Source: JACMMS01 sp043758775 (GTDB taxonomy: Bacteria > Pseudomonadota > Gammaproteobacteria > Burkholderiales > Methylophilaceae). From it: a stretch of DNA of 9,102 bases. How positions within the stretch are numbered: the first letter of the stretch is position 1; the number at the start of each line of letters is the position of its first letter. The stretch spans positions 1 to 9,102 of the forward strand of contig JAYVMU010000088.1 of NCBI GenBank assembly GCA_043758775.1, given 5' to 3'. Below, piece by piece: positions 1 to 6,541 of this stretch. Under the pieces are notes generated by a model, which did no database searches, was not told where the DNA came from, and saw nothing but the letters and a program-made list of their open reading frames with translations. The position numbers and the translations under genes were made by a program.

Positions 1-702
1 AGTGCAGGTAAAAATTTTTATCATTTAATTCAAGAAGTAGACATTAGTGGTTTTGACTACATAGCATTTGCAGACCAAGATGATATTTGGGAGCAAGATA
101 AATTAATTAATCATATTAATTTGCTTAAAAAATATGATGCAGAAGCTGTATCTTCAAATGTAATAGCTTTTTGGCCTAATGGTAAAAAGAAGCTTATCAA
201 GAAATCGCAACCACAGCGTGAGCTAGATTATCTTTTTGAATCTGCTGGTCCGGGGTGTACTTTTTTAATGAACCCTTGGTTAGTTAATAAAGTGCGTGAA
301 CAGCTTAATGACGATAACAGTGTTGCAAAGGAGGTTGTTCTGCACGATTGGTTAACTTATGCAGTGTGTAGGGCACATGGACGTAAGTGGATTATTGACG
401 GAAAACCATCAATACAATATCGCCAACATGAAAATAATGTAGTTGGTGCGAATAGCGGTCTAAAAGCAAAATGGGTAAGGCTAATGAAGTTAAGGCAAGG
501 TTGGTATCGCAGTGAGGTAACTAAAGTTAGCCAAGTATGTGCAACAATTTCTGGTGAAACTGAAATAAAAAGTATTCTTTACATGCTGACTAATAAAAAT
601 ATTATTTCACAACTTAAATTGTTATTTTATGTGCCACAAGCCAGACGTAAAACCTTGGATAGATTAGTCCTGTTTGTTTTAATTTTGTGTTTTTTATTTT
701 AG
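1..702 (+). CDS. Family 2 glycosyltransferase, rhamnosyltransferase-like (5' end missing)
   Basis: The reading frame is already open at base 1, so this is the C-terminal part (233 codons seen) of a larger gene. Visible residues 20-30 read YIAFADQDDIW, the DxD-type nucleotide-sugar/metal site typical of GT-A fold family 2 enzymes that build O-antigen or exopolysaccharide. Further along are SAGPGC (about 81-86), HDW (about 115-117) and YRQHENNVVGA (about 140-150), a set common in putative rhamnosyltransferases; the donor sugar cannot be read from sequence. The extreme C-terminus is a short hydrophobic stretch rich in Leu, Phe and Val, suggesting contact with the inner membrane. A TTG at 121 is not the start, because the catalytic motif lies before it in the same frame. 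The gene ends 10 bp before the epimerase gene, consistent with one operon. The family call is firm; acceptor and linkage are unknown. Confidence 0.88.
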   Translation, partial: SAGKNFYHLIQEVDISGFDYIAFADQDDIWEQDKLINHINLLKKYDAEAVSSNVIAFWPNGKKKLIKKSQPQRELDYLFESAGPGCTFLMNPWLVNKVREQLNDDNSVAKEVVLHDWLTYAVCRAHGRKWIIDGKPSIQYRQHENNVVGANSGLKAKWVRLMKLRQGWYRSEVTKVSQVCATISGETEIKSILYMLTNKNIISQLKLLFYVPQARRKTLDRLVLFVLILCFLF

Positions 703-712
703 TTATTCGAAC

Positions 713-1657
713 ATGAAAATACTAGTTACTGGTGCCTCTGGTTTTGTCGGTCAATGTTTGATTAAAGCGTTAAAGCTAAAGAATATAAGCTTTGTAGGCA
801 TTGTGCGCCAGTTTTCACATCCAAATTTTGATGGAATGGCGGAGGTGGCGGATTTTTCTATACCTGATATATGGCAAAAACCATTAACTCATTGTGATAT
901 TGTTATTCACTTAGCCGCTCGTGTACATGTCATGCGAGAAGTGACTGAAAACCCACTAGAAGCGTTCCTAAGTGTTAACTTACATGGCACTTTAAACTTG
1001 GCACAAGCTGCTGCTAAAGCTGGAGTAAAGCGCTTCATCTATGTAAGTTCCATTAAAGTAAATGGTGAATACACAGAAAATAAGCCATTTAGTGAGCATG
1101 ATATTCCTAATCCGCAAGATCCTTACGCGAACTCTAAATATCAAACAGAAATAAAGTTGCTGGAACTCGCTAAAACAACGGCGATGGAGGTGGTTATTAT
1201 CCGGCCACCTTTGGTTTATGGGGCAGAGGTAAAGGCTAATTTTTTACAGTTGATGAGCTTGGTTAAGCGATCATTCCCATTGCCTCTTGCTTGTATTAAA
1301 AACCAGCGCAGTATGATTTATGTGGGTAATTTGGTCGATGCTATTATTACTTGTGCAACACACCCTAAAGCCGCTAATCAACTGTATTTAGTGAGTGATA
1401 ATGAGCTAGTTTCAACACCTCAACTTGTTCGCGAATTAGCGCATGCTTTAGGTAAAAAAAGCTTGGTTTTACCATTTCCAATTTTTCTGATGAAATTTTT
1501 AGCTTGGCTTTTTGGTAAGTCTACAACGGTTGATAGGCTGACTCAATCACTAGTAATTGATATTAGTAAAATTCGTAAAGAACTAGATTGGGAGCCGCCA
1601 CATACAATGGAGCAGGGTTTAATAGCCACTGCTGAATGGTTTAAAAGTAAAGAATAA
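713..1657 (+). CDS. NAD-dependent sugar-nucleotide epimerase/reductase (WbpV/WbpK-like, extended SDR)
   Basis: This 314-residue cytoplasmic protein is an extended short-chain dehydrogenase. The N-terminal Rossmann motif GASGFVG sits at residues 7-13, followed by HLAAR (66-70), VSS (111-113) and the catalytic YxxxK at Tyr138-Lys142, with Ser112/113 completing the triad. RPPLVYG follows in the substrate domain. Its position directly before a WbpL-type transferase and a WbpM-type dehydratase matches the wbpV-wbpL-wbpM order of Pseudomonas O-antigen loci. There, such enzymes are thought to act on UDP-4-keto-6-deoxy-GlcNAc to give UDP-QuiNAc or UDP-FucNAc. Applying that role here is inference; a UDP-glucose/GlcNAc 4-epimerase is the alternative. 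There is no clear Shine-Dalgarno before the ATG, which lies 10 bp after the previous stop, so translation may be coupled. The next gene starts 1 bp after the stop. Confidence 0.85.
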   Translation: MKILVTGASGFVGQCLIKALKLKNISFVGIVRQFSHPNFDGMAEVADFSIPDIWQKPLTHCDIVIHLAARVHVMREVTENPLEAFLSVNLHGTLNLAQAAAKAGVKRFIYVSSIKVNGEYTENKPFSEHDIPNPQDPYANSKYQTEIKLLELAKTTAMEVVIIRPPLVYGAEVKANFLQLMSLVKRSFPLPLACIKNQRSMIYVGNLVDAIITCATHPKAANQLYLVSDNELVSTPQLVRELAHALGKKSLVLPFPIFLMKFLAWLFGKSTTVDRLTQSLVIDISKIRKELDWEPPHTMEQGLIATAEWFKSKE

Positions 1658-1658
1658 T

Positions 1659-2612
1659 ATGTTAACAATCCTCATTTCATTTACGGTCACTTTTATACTA
1701 TTAATAGTATTGCTAAAAACGCGACTCGTTGATTTTGCGCTTGATGAACCAAACGGACGATCGTTACATGTACGTTTAACACCCCGCACAGGCGGATTAG
1801 CAGTCATGTCTGGTTTAATAGTCGCCTTATTGATTGCACAATTGAGTTTGTCATGGATATGGCTAGTATTAGCTTTAGTAAGTATTTCTTTAATAGATGA
1901 TATTTGTGGCCTGAGCGTCCGATGGCGGTTCTTTGTACAGTTTATTGTATGCGGATTTTTCGTTTTTCTGTGCGGCCAGCAAATTCATTATTTATTATGG
2001 ATACCACTTTTGTTAGGTTTGGTTTGGATGACGAATCTTTACAACTTTATGGATGGCTCTGATGGCTTGGCCGGAGGGATGGGCTTATTTGGCTTTGGCG
2101 CTTATGCTATTGCTTCTTACTTAAGTCATGATTTTCAATTGGCGATAATGAATGCATCTATTGCAGCATCTTGTGTGGGATTTTTGATATTTAATTTTCA
2201 TCCTGCAAAAATTTTTATGGGTGATTCTGGGTCGATTCCATTAGGTTTTTTAGCGGGTGCAGTTGGTGTATATGGCTTTATTCATAGTTATTGGCAGGTT
2301 TGGTTCCCGTTATTAGTATTTTCTCCTTTTATTGTAGACGCTACTGTTACATTATTTAAAAGGCTATTAAACGGTGAGCGCGTATCGCAAGCACACCGTA
2401 GCCATTATTATCAACGTTTAGTGCAAATGGGTTGGGGGCACAAAAAAACTGCGATTATGGAATACATTTTGATGCTGCTCTGCTCAGTTAGTGCATTGAT
2501 TCTATTGATGTTTTCAAATATTTTAGTAGTGTGTGTTTTGGTGTTGTGGATGTTGATTTATCTAACCTTAACAACATATATAGATAAGTATTGGCAGCAA
2601 AAATTACCTTAG
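1659..2612 (+). CDS. wbpL: Undecaprenyl-phosphate sugar-1-phosphate transferase (WbpL/WecA family, GT4)
   Basis: This 317-residue polytopic inner-membrane protein belongs to the MraY/WecA family, which moves a GlcNAc-, QuiNAc- or FucNAc-type 1-phosphate from its UDP form to undecaprenyl phosphate, the first membrane step of O-antigen or EPS assembly. Family signatures occur in order: an N-terminal membrane helix followed by DEPNGRSLH and TPRTGG (about 29-46), the Asp pair IDD (Asp80-Asp81), NFMDGSDGLAGG (129-140), FMGDSGS (186-192) and the cytoplasmic AHRSHYYQRL box (246-255). All key Asp and His residues are present and the length is normal. The ATG lies 1 bp after the epimerase stop, so the two are almost certainly translated together. 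WbpL rather than WecA is chosen because of the epimerase and wbpM neighbours; the true sugar is not readable from sequence. Confidence 0.9.
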   Translation: MLTILISFTVTFILLIVLLKTRLVDFALDEPNGRSLHVRLTPRTGGLAVMSGLIVALLIAQLSLSWIWLVLALVSISLIDDICGLSVRWRFFVQFIVCGFFVFLCGQQIHYLLWIPLLLGLVWMTNLYNFMDGSDGLAGGMGLFGFGAYAIASYLSHDFQLAIMNASIAASCVGFLIFNFHPAKIFMGDSGSIPLGFLAGAVGVYGFIHSYWQVWFPLLVFSPFIVDATVTLFKRLLNGERVSQAHRSHYYQRLVQMGWGHKKTAIMEYILMLLCSVSALILLMFSNILVVCVLVLWMLIYLTLTTYIDKYWQQKLP

Positions 2613-2692
2613 TAATAATTCTGCAGTAATTAGCTAGCAATTTTAGGTAAAATGTCGCATGGCTATTAAAAATATAACGCAAAGAAGCTACT

Positions 2693-4576
2693 TTGCAGCA
2701 TCATAAAACTATGCGTGTCACCTACTTTCTCTCAAATCCACGTTCATTTTTTGCGCTACTCCATGATGTTCTTATGGCAGGTTTTGCATGGATATTCGCT
2801 TATTATCTAAGATTTAACTTTGATGTTCCGTCAGAGTTTATGGCTAGTATGTGGCGCAATCTTAGCTGGGTGTTGCCACTAGAAGTATGTATTTTTCTTG
2901 GTTTTGGCTTATATCAGGGAGTGTGGCGTTTCGCTAGTATTCCCGACCTTAAACGTATTCTCAAAGCGATTGCTGTCGCAAGTCTTGTTATCACTTCAGC
3001 GTTGTTGATGATTAAGCCATTTGGTGTAGTGCCAAGGTCTGTCCTTGTATTAGATCCTATTTTATTAATTCTTGCTATGTGTGGCAGTCGTTTTACCTAT
3101 CGTGCTTGGAAAGAACACCATTTGTATGGCACAACTCATTTGCGTGGTAAACCAGTACTGCTATTAGGCGCAGGTGAAGCTGCAATTGCCTTAGTGAAAG
3201 ATTTAGCAAGAAGTACAGAGTGGCAAGTAGTTGGTTTATTAGATGATGATATTACCATTCAAGGTAAACAATTATTCGGCATTAAAGTTTTAGGTGATAT
3301 TAAATCATTAGAACAATATGCAAAATCTTTAAATGTTACACATGTAATTGTTGCAATGCCTTCTGCACTTCATCAACAAAGAAGACGGGCGGTTGCCATT
3401 GCAAATGAAAGTAACTTAACAGTACTTACAGTGCCTGCATTTGATGATTTGATTAGTGGTAAAGTGAGTGTGTCGCAAATCCGAAAAGTTGAAGTGGAGG
3501 ATTTACTGGGGCGTGAACCTGTGCTGTTAGATAACGAAGGTTTACATACTCTCATTGAAAATAACACAGTAATGGTGAGCGGAGCTGGCGGGTCGATTGG
3601 TTCTGAGCTTTGCCGTCAGATTGCAAAGTACGAGCCTAGCTTATTAGTTTGTTTTGATATTTCAGAGCTCGCACTTTATCAATTGGAGCAAAGTTTTAAT
3701 GCGACAGGTGTGAGTACACAAATTATTTATGTAGTCGGTGATGTTAAAAATGAGCGCCGTTTAAAAGTATTAATGCAGCGCTATCAACCTACAGTTGTGT
3801 TTCACGCGGCTGCTTACAAACATGTGCCGATGATGGAAAAGGAGAATGTGACTGAAGCCTTATCAAACAATGTTGTCGGCACTTATACCTTAGCCAAGGT
3901 GAGTAAAGAATCTGGCGTTAAAAAGTTTGTGATGGTCTCTACCGATAAAGCGGTGAATCCGACTAATGTGATGGGTGCAAGTAAGCGCTTGGCTGAAATG
4001 GTCTGCCAAGGTTTACAAGAGAGTATTACTGATAATTTAACTAGTACGAAATTTGTAATAGTACGTTTTGGTAATGTACTGGGTAGTAGCGGCAGTGTTA
4101 TTCCAAAATTTAGAGAGCAAATTGCTAAAGGCGGGCCAATTACCGTCACCCATCCAGAAATTACCCGTTATTTTATGTCTATTCCAGAAGCCGCTCAATT
4201 AGTTATGCAAGCAGGTTTAATGGGTAAGTGCGCAGAGATTTTTGTATTGGATATGGGCGAATCTGTAAAAATTGCTGATTTGGCACGTGATATGATTCAG
4301 CTTTCTGGTTTAACAGCAGACGATATTAAAATTGAGTTTACCGGTTTGCGCCCAGGTGAAAAACTCTATGAAGAGTTATTGGCAGATGATGAACATACGT
4401 TGCCTACACCACACGCTAAGTTGCGTATTGCCGCAGCAAGAAGTGCAGACCAAGAATGGGTTCAAGCCTTGCTGAAATGGATTGATGTGACCGCTACAAC
4501 AGATGAAGCAGTTGTAAAAGAAGAGTTGAAAGTTTGGGTTGAAGAGTATGTAGGTGATGTAAACGCCACCAACTAG
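2693..4576 (+). CDS. wbpM: Membrane-anchored UDP-GlcNAc 4,6-dehydratase (WbpM/CapD-like)
   Basis: At 627 residues this is a full-length nucleotide-sugar dehydratase of the large membrane type. Four hydrophobic segments (about 18-38, 59-75, 92-107, 117-131) anchor it. A first nucleotide-binding fold follows (LLLGAGEAA, about 157-164), then the catalytic SDR domain with GAGGSIG (297-303), HAAAYKHVPMME (371-382), STDKA (416-420) and VMGASKR (426-432). The usual catalytic Tyr is Met427, giving the S-M-K arrangement known for WbpM. The family makes UDP-4-keto-6-deoxy-GlcNAc, precursor of QuiNAc and FucNAc. The TTG start at 2693 has an AAGAAG stretch upstream; an in-frame ATG at 2711 would shorten the protein by six residues and has no better ribosome site. 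The 80-bp gap before it is the longest between the plus-strand genes up to 6056, but I see no convincing promoter in it. Confidence 0.93.
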   Translation: MQHHKTMRVTYFLSNPRSFFALLHDVLMAGFAWIFAYYLRFNFDVPSEFMASMWRNLSWVLPLEVCIFLGFGLYQGVWRFASIPDLKRILKAIAVASLVITSALLMIKPFGVVPRSVLVLDPILLILAMCGSRFTYRAWKEHHLYGTTHLRGKPVLLLGAGEAAIALVKDLARSTEWQVVGLLDDDITIQGKQLFGIKVLGDIKSLEQYAKSLNVTHVIVAMPSALHQQRRRAVAIANESNLTVLTVPAFDDLISGKVSVSQIRKVEVEDLLGREPVLLDNEGLHTLIENNTVMVSGAGGSIGSELCRQIAKYEPSLLVCFDISELALYQLEQSFNATGVSTQIIYVVGDVKNERRLKVLMQRYQPTVVFHAAAYKHVPMMEKENVTEALSNNVVGTYTLAKVSKESGVKKFVMVSTDKAVNPTNVMGASKRLAEMVCQGLQESITDNLTSTKFVIVRFGNVLGSSGSVIPKFREQIAKGGPITVTHPEITRYFMSIPEAAQLVMQAGLMGKCAEIFVLDMGESVKIADLARDMIQLSGLTADDIKIEFTGLRPGEKLYEELLADDEHTLPTPHAKLRIAAARSADQEWVQALLKWIDVTATTDEAVVKEELKVWVEEYVGDVNATN

Positions 4577-4600
4577 CTGATGCATAAAGAGAACTAACTC

Positions 4601-4605
4601 AAGGA
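4601..4605 (+). promoter_or_regulatory. Ribosome binding site supporting the galU TTG start
   Basis: AAGGA lies 7 nt before the TTG at 4613. No ATG sits at a matching distance, and the protein read from this TTG begins at the family's usual N-terminus, so the non-ATG start is preferred. Confidence 0.7.
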
Positions 4606-4612
4606 TAATAAG

Positions 4613-5485
4613 TTGAAGCAAATTACAAAAGCGGTTTTTCCTGTTGCTGGCCTCGGTACTCGATTTCTACCTGCAACTAAAGCTAGTCCAAAAGAGATGT
4701 TGCCAGTAGTTGATAAGCCGCTGATTCAATATGCCGTAGAAGAGGCGGTTGCAGCCGGTGCTAAAGAGCTTATTTTTATAACAGGTCGTAATAAGCGTTC
4801 GATAGAAGACCATTTTGATAAAGCTTATGAGTTGGAGTCTGCACTAAAAGCCAGTGGTAAGCATGATATTCTCGCGCAGCTAAAAAGCATTTTGCCAAAA
4901 GATGTGTCCTGTATTTTTATTCGCCAACCTGAAGCGCTGGGGCTAGGACATGCTGTTTTATGTGCTAAACCAGTGGTTGGCAACGAACCATTTTCTGTCA
5001 TATTAGCAGATGATTTAATCGATGCAACAATACCTGCGATGCAACAAATGGTTGAACTCTACCATGAAAAAGGCCAGTCTATTTTAGGCGTACAAGATGT
5101 CCTGCTAGCTGAAACTGCGAGTTATGGCATTGTAGATGCGGAAATAGATGCCAATAATCCACGCCTATTACAAATTCATAGTATTGTTGAAAAACCTCTA
5201 CCTGAACATGCACCTTCAACGCTTGCCGTAGTGGGGCGCTACGTATTGACTCCCCATATTTTTGATTGTCTGGAAAATGTAAAGCCAGGCCGTGGCGGAG
5301 AAATTCAACTGACTGATGGCATAGCAGCATTAATGCAGTCTGAACAAGTGTTAGCGTATCGTTTTGAAGGTAAACGTTTTGACTGTGGTAGCAAGATGGG
5401 TTACATGCAGGCTAATGTGGAATTCGCCTTGCGCCACCCTGAAATAGGACAAGAGTTCTCAGCTTATATTAAAGCATTTAAATAA
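4613..5485 (+). CDS. galU: UTP-glucose-1-phosphate uridylyltransferase
   Basis: This enzyme makes UDP-glucose and pyrophosphate from UTP and glucose-1-phosphate in the cytoplasm, feeding LPS core, O-antigen and exopolysaccharide synthesis. The 290-residue length is typical of bacterial GalU. The nucleotidyl-transferase signature GLGTRFLPATKASPKEMLP is at residues 13-31, followed by ITGRNK (56-61), the metal-binding LADDLID (131-137), VEKP (192-195), GRGGEIQLTD (226-235) and FDCGSK (256-261). All the expected active-site segments are intact. It begins at TTG with a good AAGGA site, 36 bp after the wbpM stop and 16 bp before the next gene, so it looks like part of the same transcription unit. 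This is one of the firmest assignments in the window. Confidence 0.97.
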   Translation: MKQITKAVFPVAGLGTRFLPATKASPKEMLPVVDKPLIQYAVEEAVAAGAKELIFITGRNKRSIEDHFDKAYELESALKASGKHDILAQLKSILPKDVSCIFIRQPEALGLGHAVLCAKPVVGNEPFSVILADDLIDATIPAMQQMVELYHEKGQSILGVQDVLLAETASYGIVDAEIDANNPRLLQIHSIVEKPLPEHAPSTLAVVGRYVLTPHIFDCLENVKPGRGGEIQLTDGIAALMQSEQVLAYRFEGKRFDCGSKMGYMQANVEFALRHPEIGQEFSAYIKAFK

Positions 5486-5501
5486 CACTGAGCATTACTT
5501 T

Positions 5502-6056
5502 ATGACTGAATTTAACCAGAACCCACAAGAATTTCTCAACCAAGCAGATGTTTTGTACAGTGCGGAAGTTGTCACAAATGCTATTGAGCAACTGAGTCAG
5601 AAAATAACCGCAAGTTTAAAAGATGCAAGGCCGTTAGTGTTATGTGTGATGGGTGGTGCTGTGGTATTTTCTGGGCAGTTATTGCCGAAGTTAACATTTC
5701 CATTAGAGTTTGATTATGTTCAAGCTAGTCGTTATCACAACCAAACAGAAGGACAAGATTTAGTTTGGAAGGTTGAGCCGCGTGACAACGTGCGTGGACG
5801 TACAGTATTACTGTTAGATGATATTCTGGATGAAGGTCATACATTAGCCGCAATTAAAGAAAAGTGCTTGGCGCAAGGTGCAGCGAGAGTGGTGATTGCG
5901 GTATTGGCAGAAAAAGAGTTGAACCGTGCTAAACCGATTGCTGCAGACTTTGTGGGATTAACAGTGCCAAATCGCTATGTTTTTGGCTGTGGCATGGATG
6001 TTTATGGCTGGTGGCGCAATTTACCAGCTATTTATGCACTAAGAGATGAAGATTAA
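5502..6056 (+). CDS. hpt: Hypoxanthine-guanine phosphoribosyltransferase-like purine salvage enzyme
   Basis: This 184-residue cytosolic type I phosphoribosyltransferase probably joins hypoxanthine or guanine to PRPP to give IMP or GMP. The PRPP-binding loop VLLLDDILDEGHTL is at 102-115 with the acidic pair Asp106-Asp107. The flexible-loop segment ASRYHN is at 75-80, and the C-terminal purine-contacting segment YVFGCGMD is at 159-166. The stretch between Met50 and Val54 (MGGAV) fits the PPi-binding loop. The proteobacterial Hpt fold and length fit; hypoxanthine versus guanine or xanthine preference cannot be read. The gene starts 16 bp after galU and is the last plus-strand gene before a convergent gene, so it is likely the operon tail. 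It has no obvious link to polysaccharide synthesis. The ribosome site before its ATG is weak, suggesting translational coupling to galU. Confidence 0.87.
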   Translation: MTEFNQNPQEFLNQADVLYSAEVVTNAIEQLSQKITASLKDARPLVLCVMGGAVVFSGQLLPKLTFPLEFDYVQASRYHNQTEGQDLVWKVEPRDNVRGRTVLLLDDILDEGHTLAAIKEKCLAQGAARVVIAVLAEKELNRAKPIAADFVGLTVPNRYVFGCGMDVYGWWRNLPAIYALRDED

Positions 6057-6086
6057 AGAGTTAAAGTTTTTAACACCAACTCTTTA
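6054..6086. terminator. Inverted repeat between convergent genes, possible bidirectional terminator
   Basis: A perfect 9-bp inverted repeat (TAAAGAGTT at 6054-6062, AACTCTTTA at 6078-6086) overlaps the hpt stop and lies just beyond the stop of the opposing gene. A second nested pair, GTTAAA (6060-6065) and TTTAAC (6069-6074), could fold together with the outer six base pairs into one longer arm. The stem is AT-rich and no long T-run follows on either strand, so terminator function is inferred mainly from its place between convergent genes. Confidence 0.4.
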
Positions 6087-6087
6087 G

Positions 6088-6300
6088 CTACTTAATCAAA
6101 ATCCGTGTTCCATCACAGTCAACTATCTGTCCCGCTCGAATCTTAGCTGTTTTTCGGCTTTCTAATTGCCCGTCTACCTTGACTAAGCCTTCTGCTACCA
6201 TGGCTTTGCCGCGACCACCACTATCTGCCAAACCGATCAATTTAAGTAAGTTGCAAAGTTCGATATAGTCACCCGTTAAAATAAATTCAGTTGTTTGCAT
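6088..6300 (-). CDS. ybcJ: Small S4-domain RNA-binding protein (YbcJ-like)
   Basis: This 70-residue protein consists of essentially one S4 RNA-binding domain. It shows the family pattern of YIELCNLLKL near the N-terminus, GLADSGGRGKAMVAEGLVKV in the middle, then VDGQLESRKTAKIRAGQIV, and aligns by eye along its length with E. coli YbcJ. S4 domains bind structured RNA, and YbcJ-type proteins are thought to act around ribosomes or other RNA, but the exact role is not established. It begins with ATG at 6300 reading leftwards and ends with TAG, 31 bp from the hpt stop on the other strand. It is transcribed alone, away from the 6301-6541 gap, so its promoter should lie there. Confidence 0.85.
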   Translation of the reverse strand: MQTTEFILTGDYIELCNLLKLIGLADSGGRGKAMVAEGLVKVDGQLESRKTAKIRAGQIVDCDGTRILIK

Positions 6301-6541
6301 GAGACAGAAATATAGTGAATAAGTGGAGTAAAGTGGTTGAGAAATTATGTGGCTGTTATTTGGTGTTCTAAATAGGGCAGAGCGTTATTTTTTAGTACAA
6401 AACAGCGTGGATAACTAAAACACAGGTAAGCTCGTATTTTAACACTTAATTTTCAGTTAGTATTAACCTAATTATTCTGCGACATACTACAGCTAAGTAT
6501 GAGTCATGAGAAACTCAACTGCACAGTCGGAGTTGATAATA
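6301..6541. other. Divergent intergenic region between ybcJ-like and TIGR03790 genes
   Basis: This AT-rich 241-bp gap must hold the promoters for both flanking, divergently transcribed genes. The best plus-strand candidate I can see is TTAACA (6439-6444), 16 nt before TATTAA (6461-6466), which matches the sigma-70 consensus only partly. I found no convincing sigma-54 GG-N10-GC pair, operator palindrome or RNA gene. GACATACTACAGCTA at 6481-6495 resembles a site after the TIGR03790 gene. Confidence 0.35.
6529..6532 (+). promoter_or_regulatory. Ribosome binding site selecting the 6542 start
   Basis: GGAG lies 9 nt before the ATG at 6542. The upstream in-frame ATG at 6506 has no comparable site. 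Starting at 6542 also places the basic residue and hydrophobic core of the signal peptide in a more usual position. Confidence 0.6.

Noticed and set aside
121..123. TTG as the start of the glycosyltransferase
   Set aside because: The same frame is open back to base 1 and encodes the DQDD catalytic motif upstream of this codon, so the gene begins outside the window.
2613..2692. Internal promoter before wbpM (TAAAAT at 2648-2653)
   Set aside because: The -10-like box is acceptable, but no -35-like sequence occurs at 16-18 bp spacing, so there is not enough support.
3883..4149. 88-codon minus-strand frame inside the wbpM gene
   Set aside because: It lies wholly opposite the conserved catalytic domain of WbpM, and its protein shows no recognisable motif; it is a shadow of the real gene.
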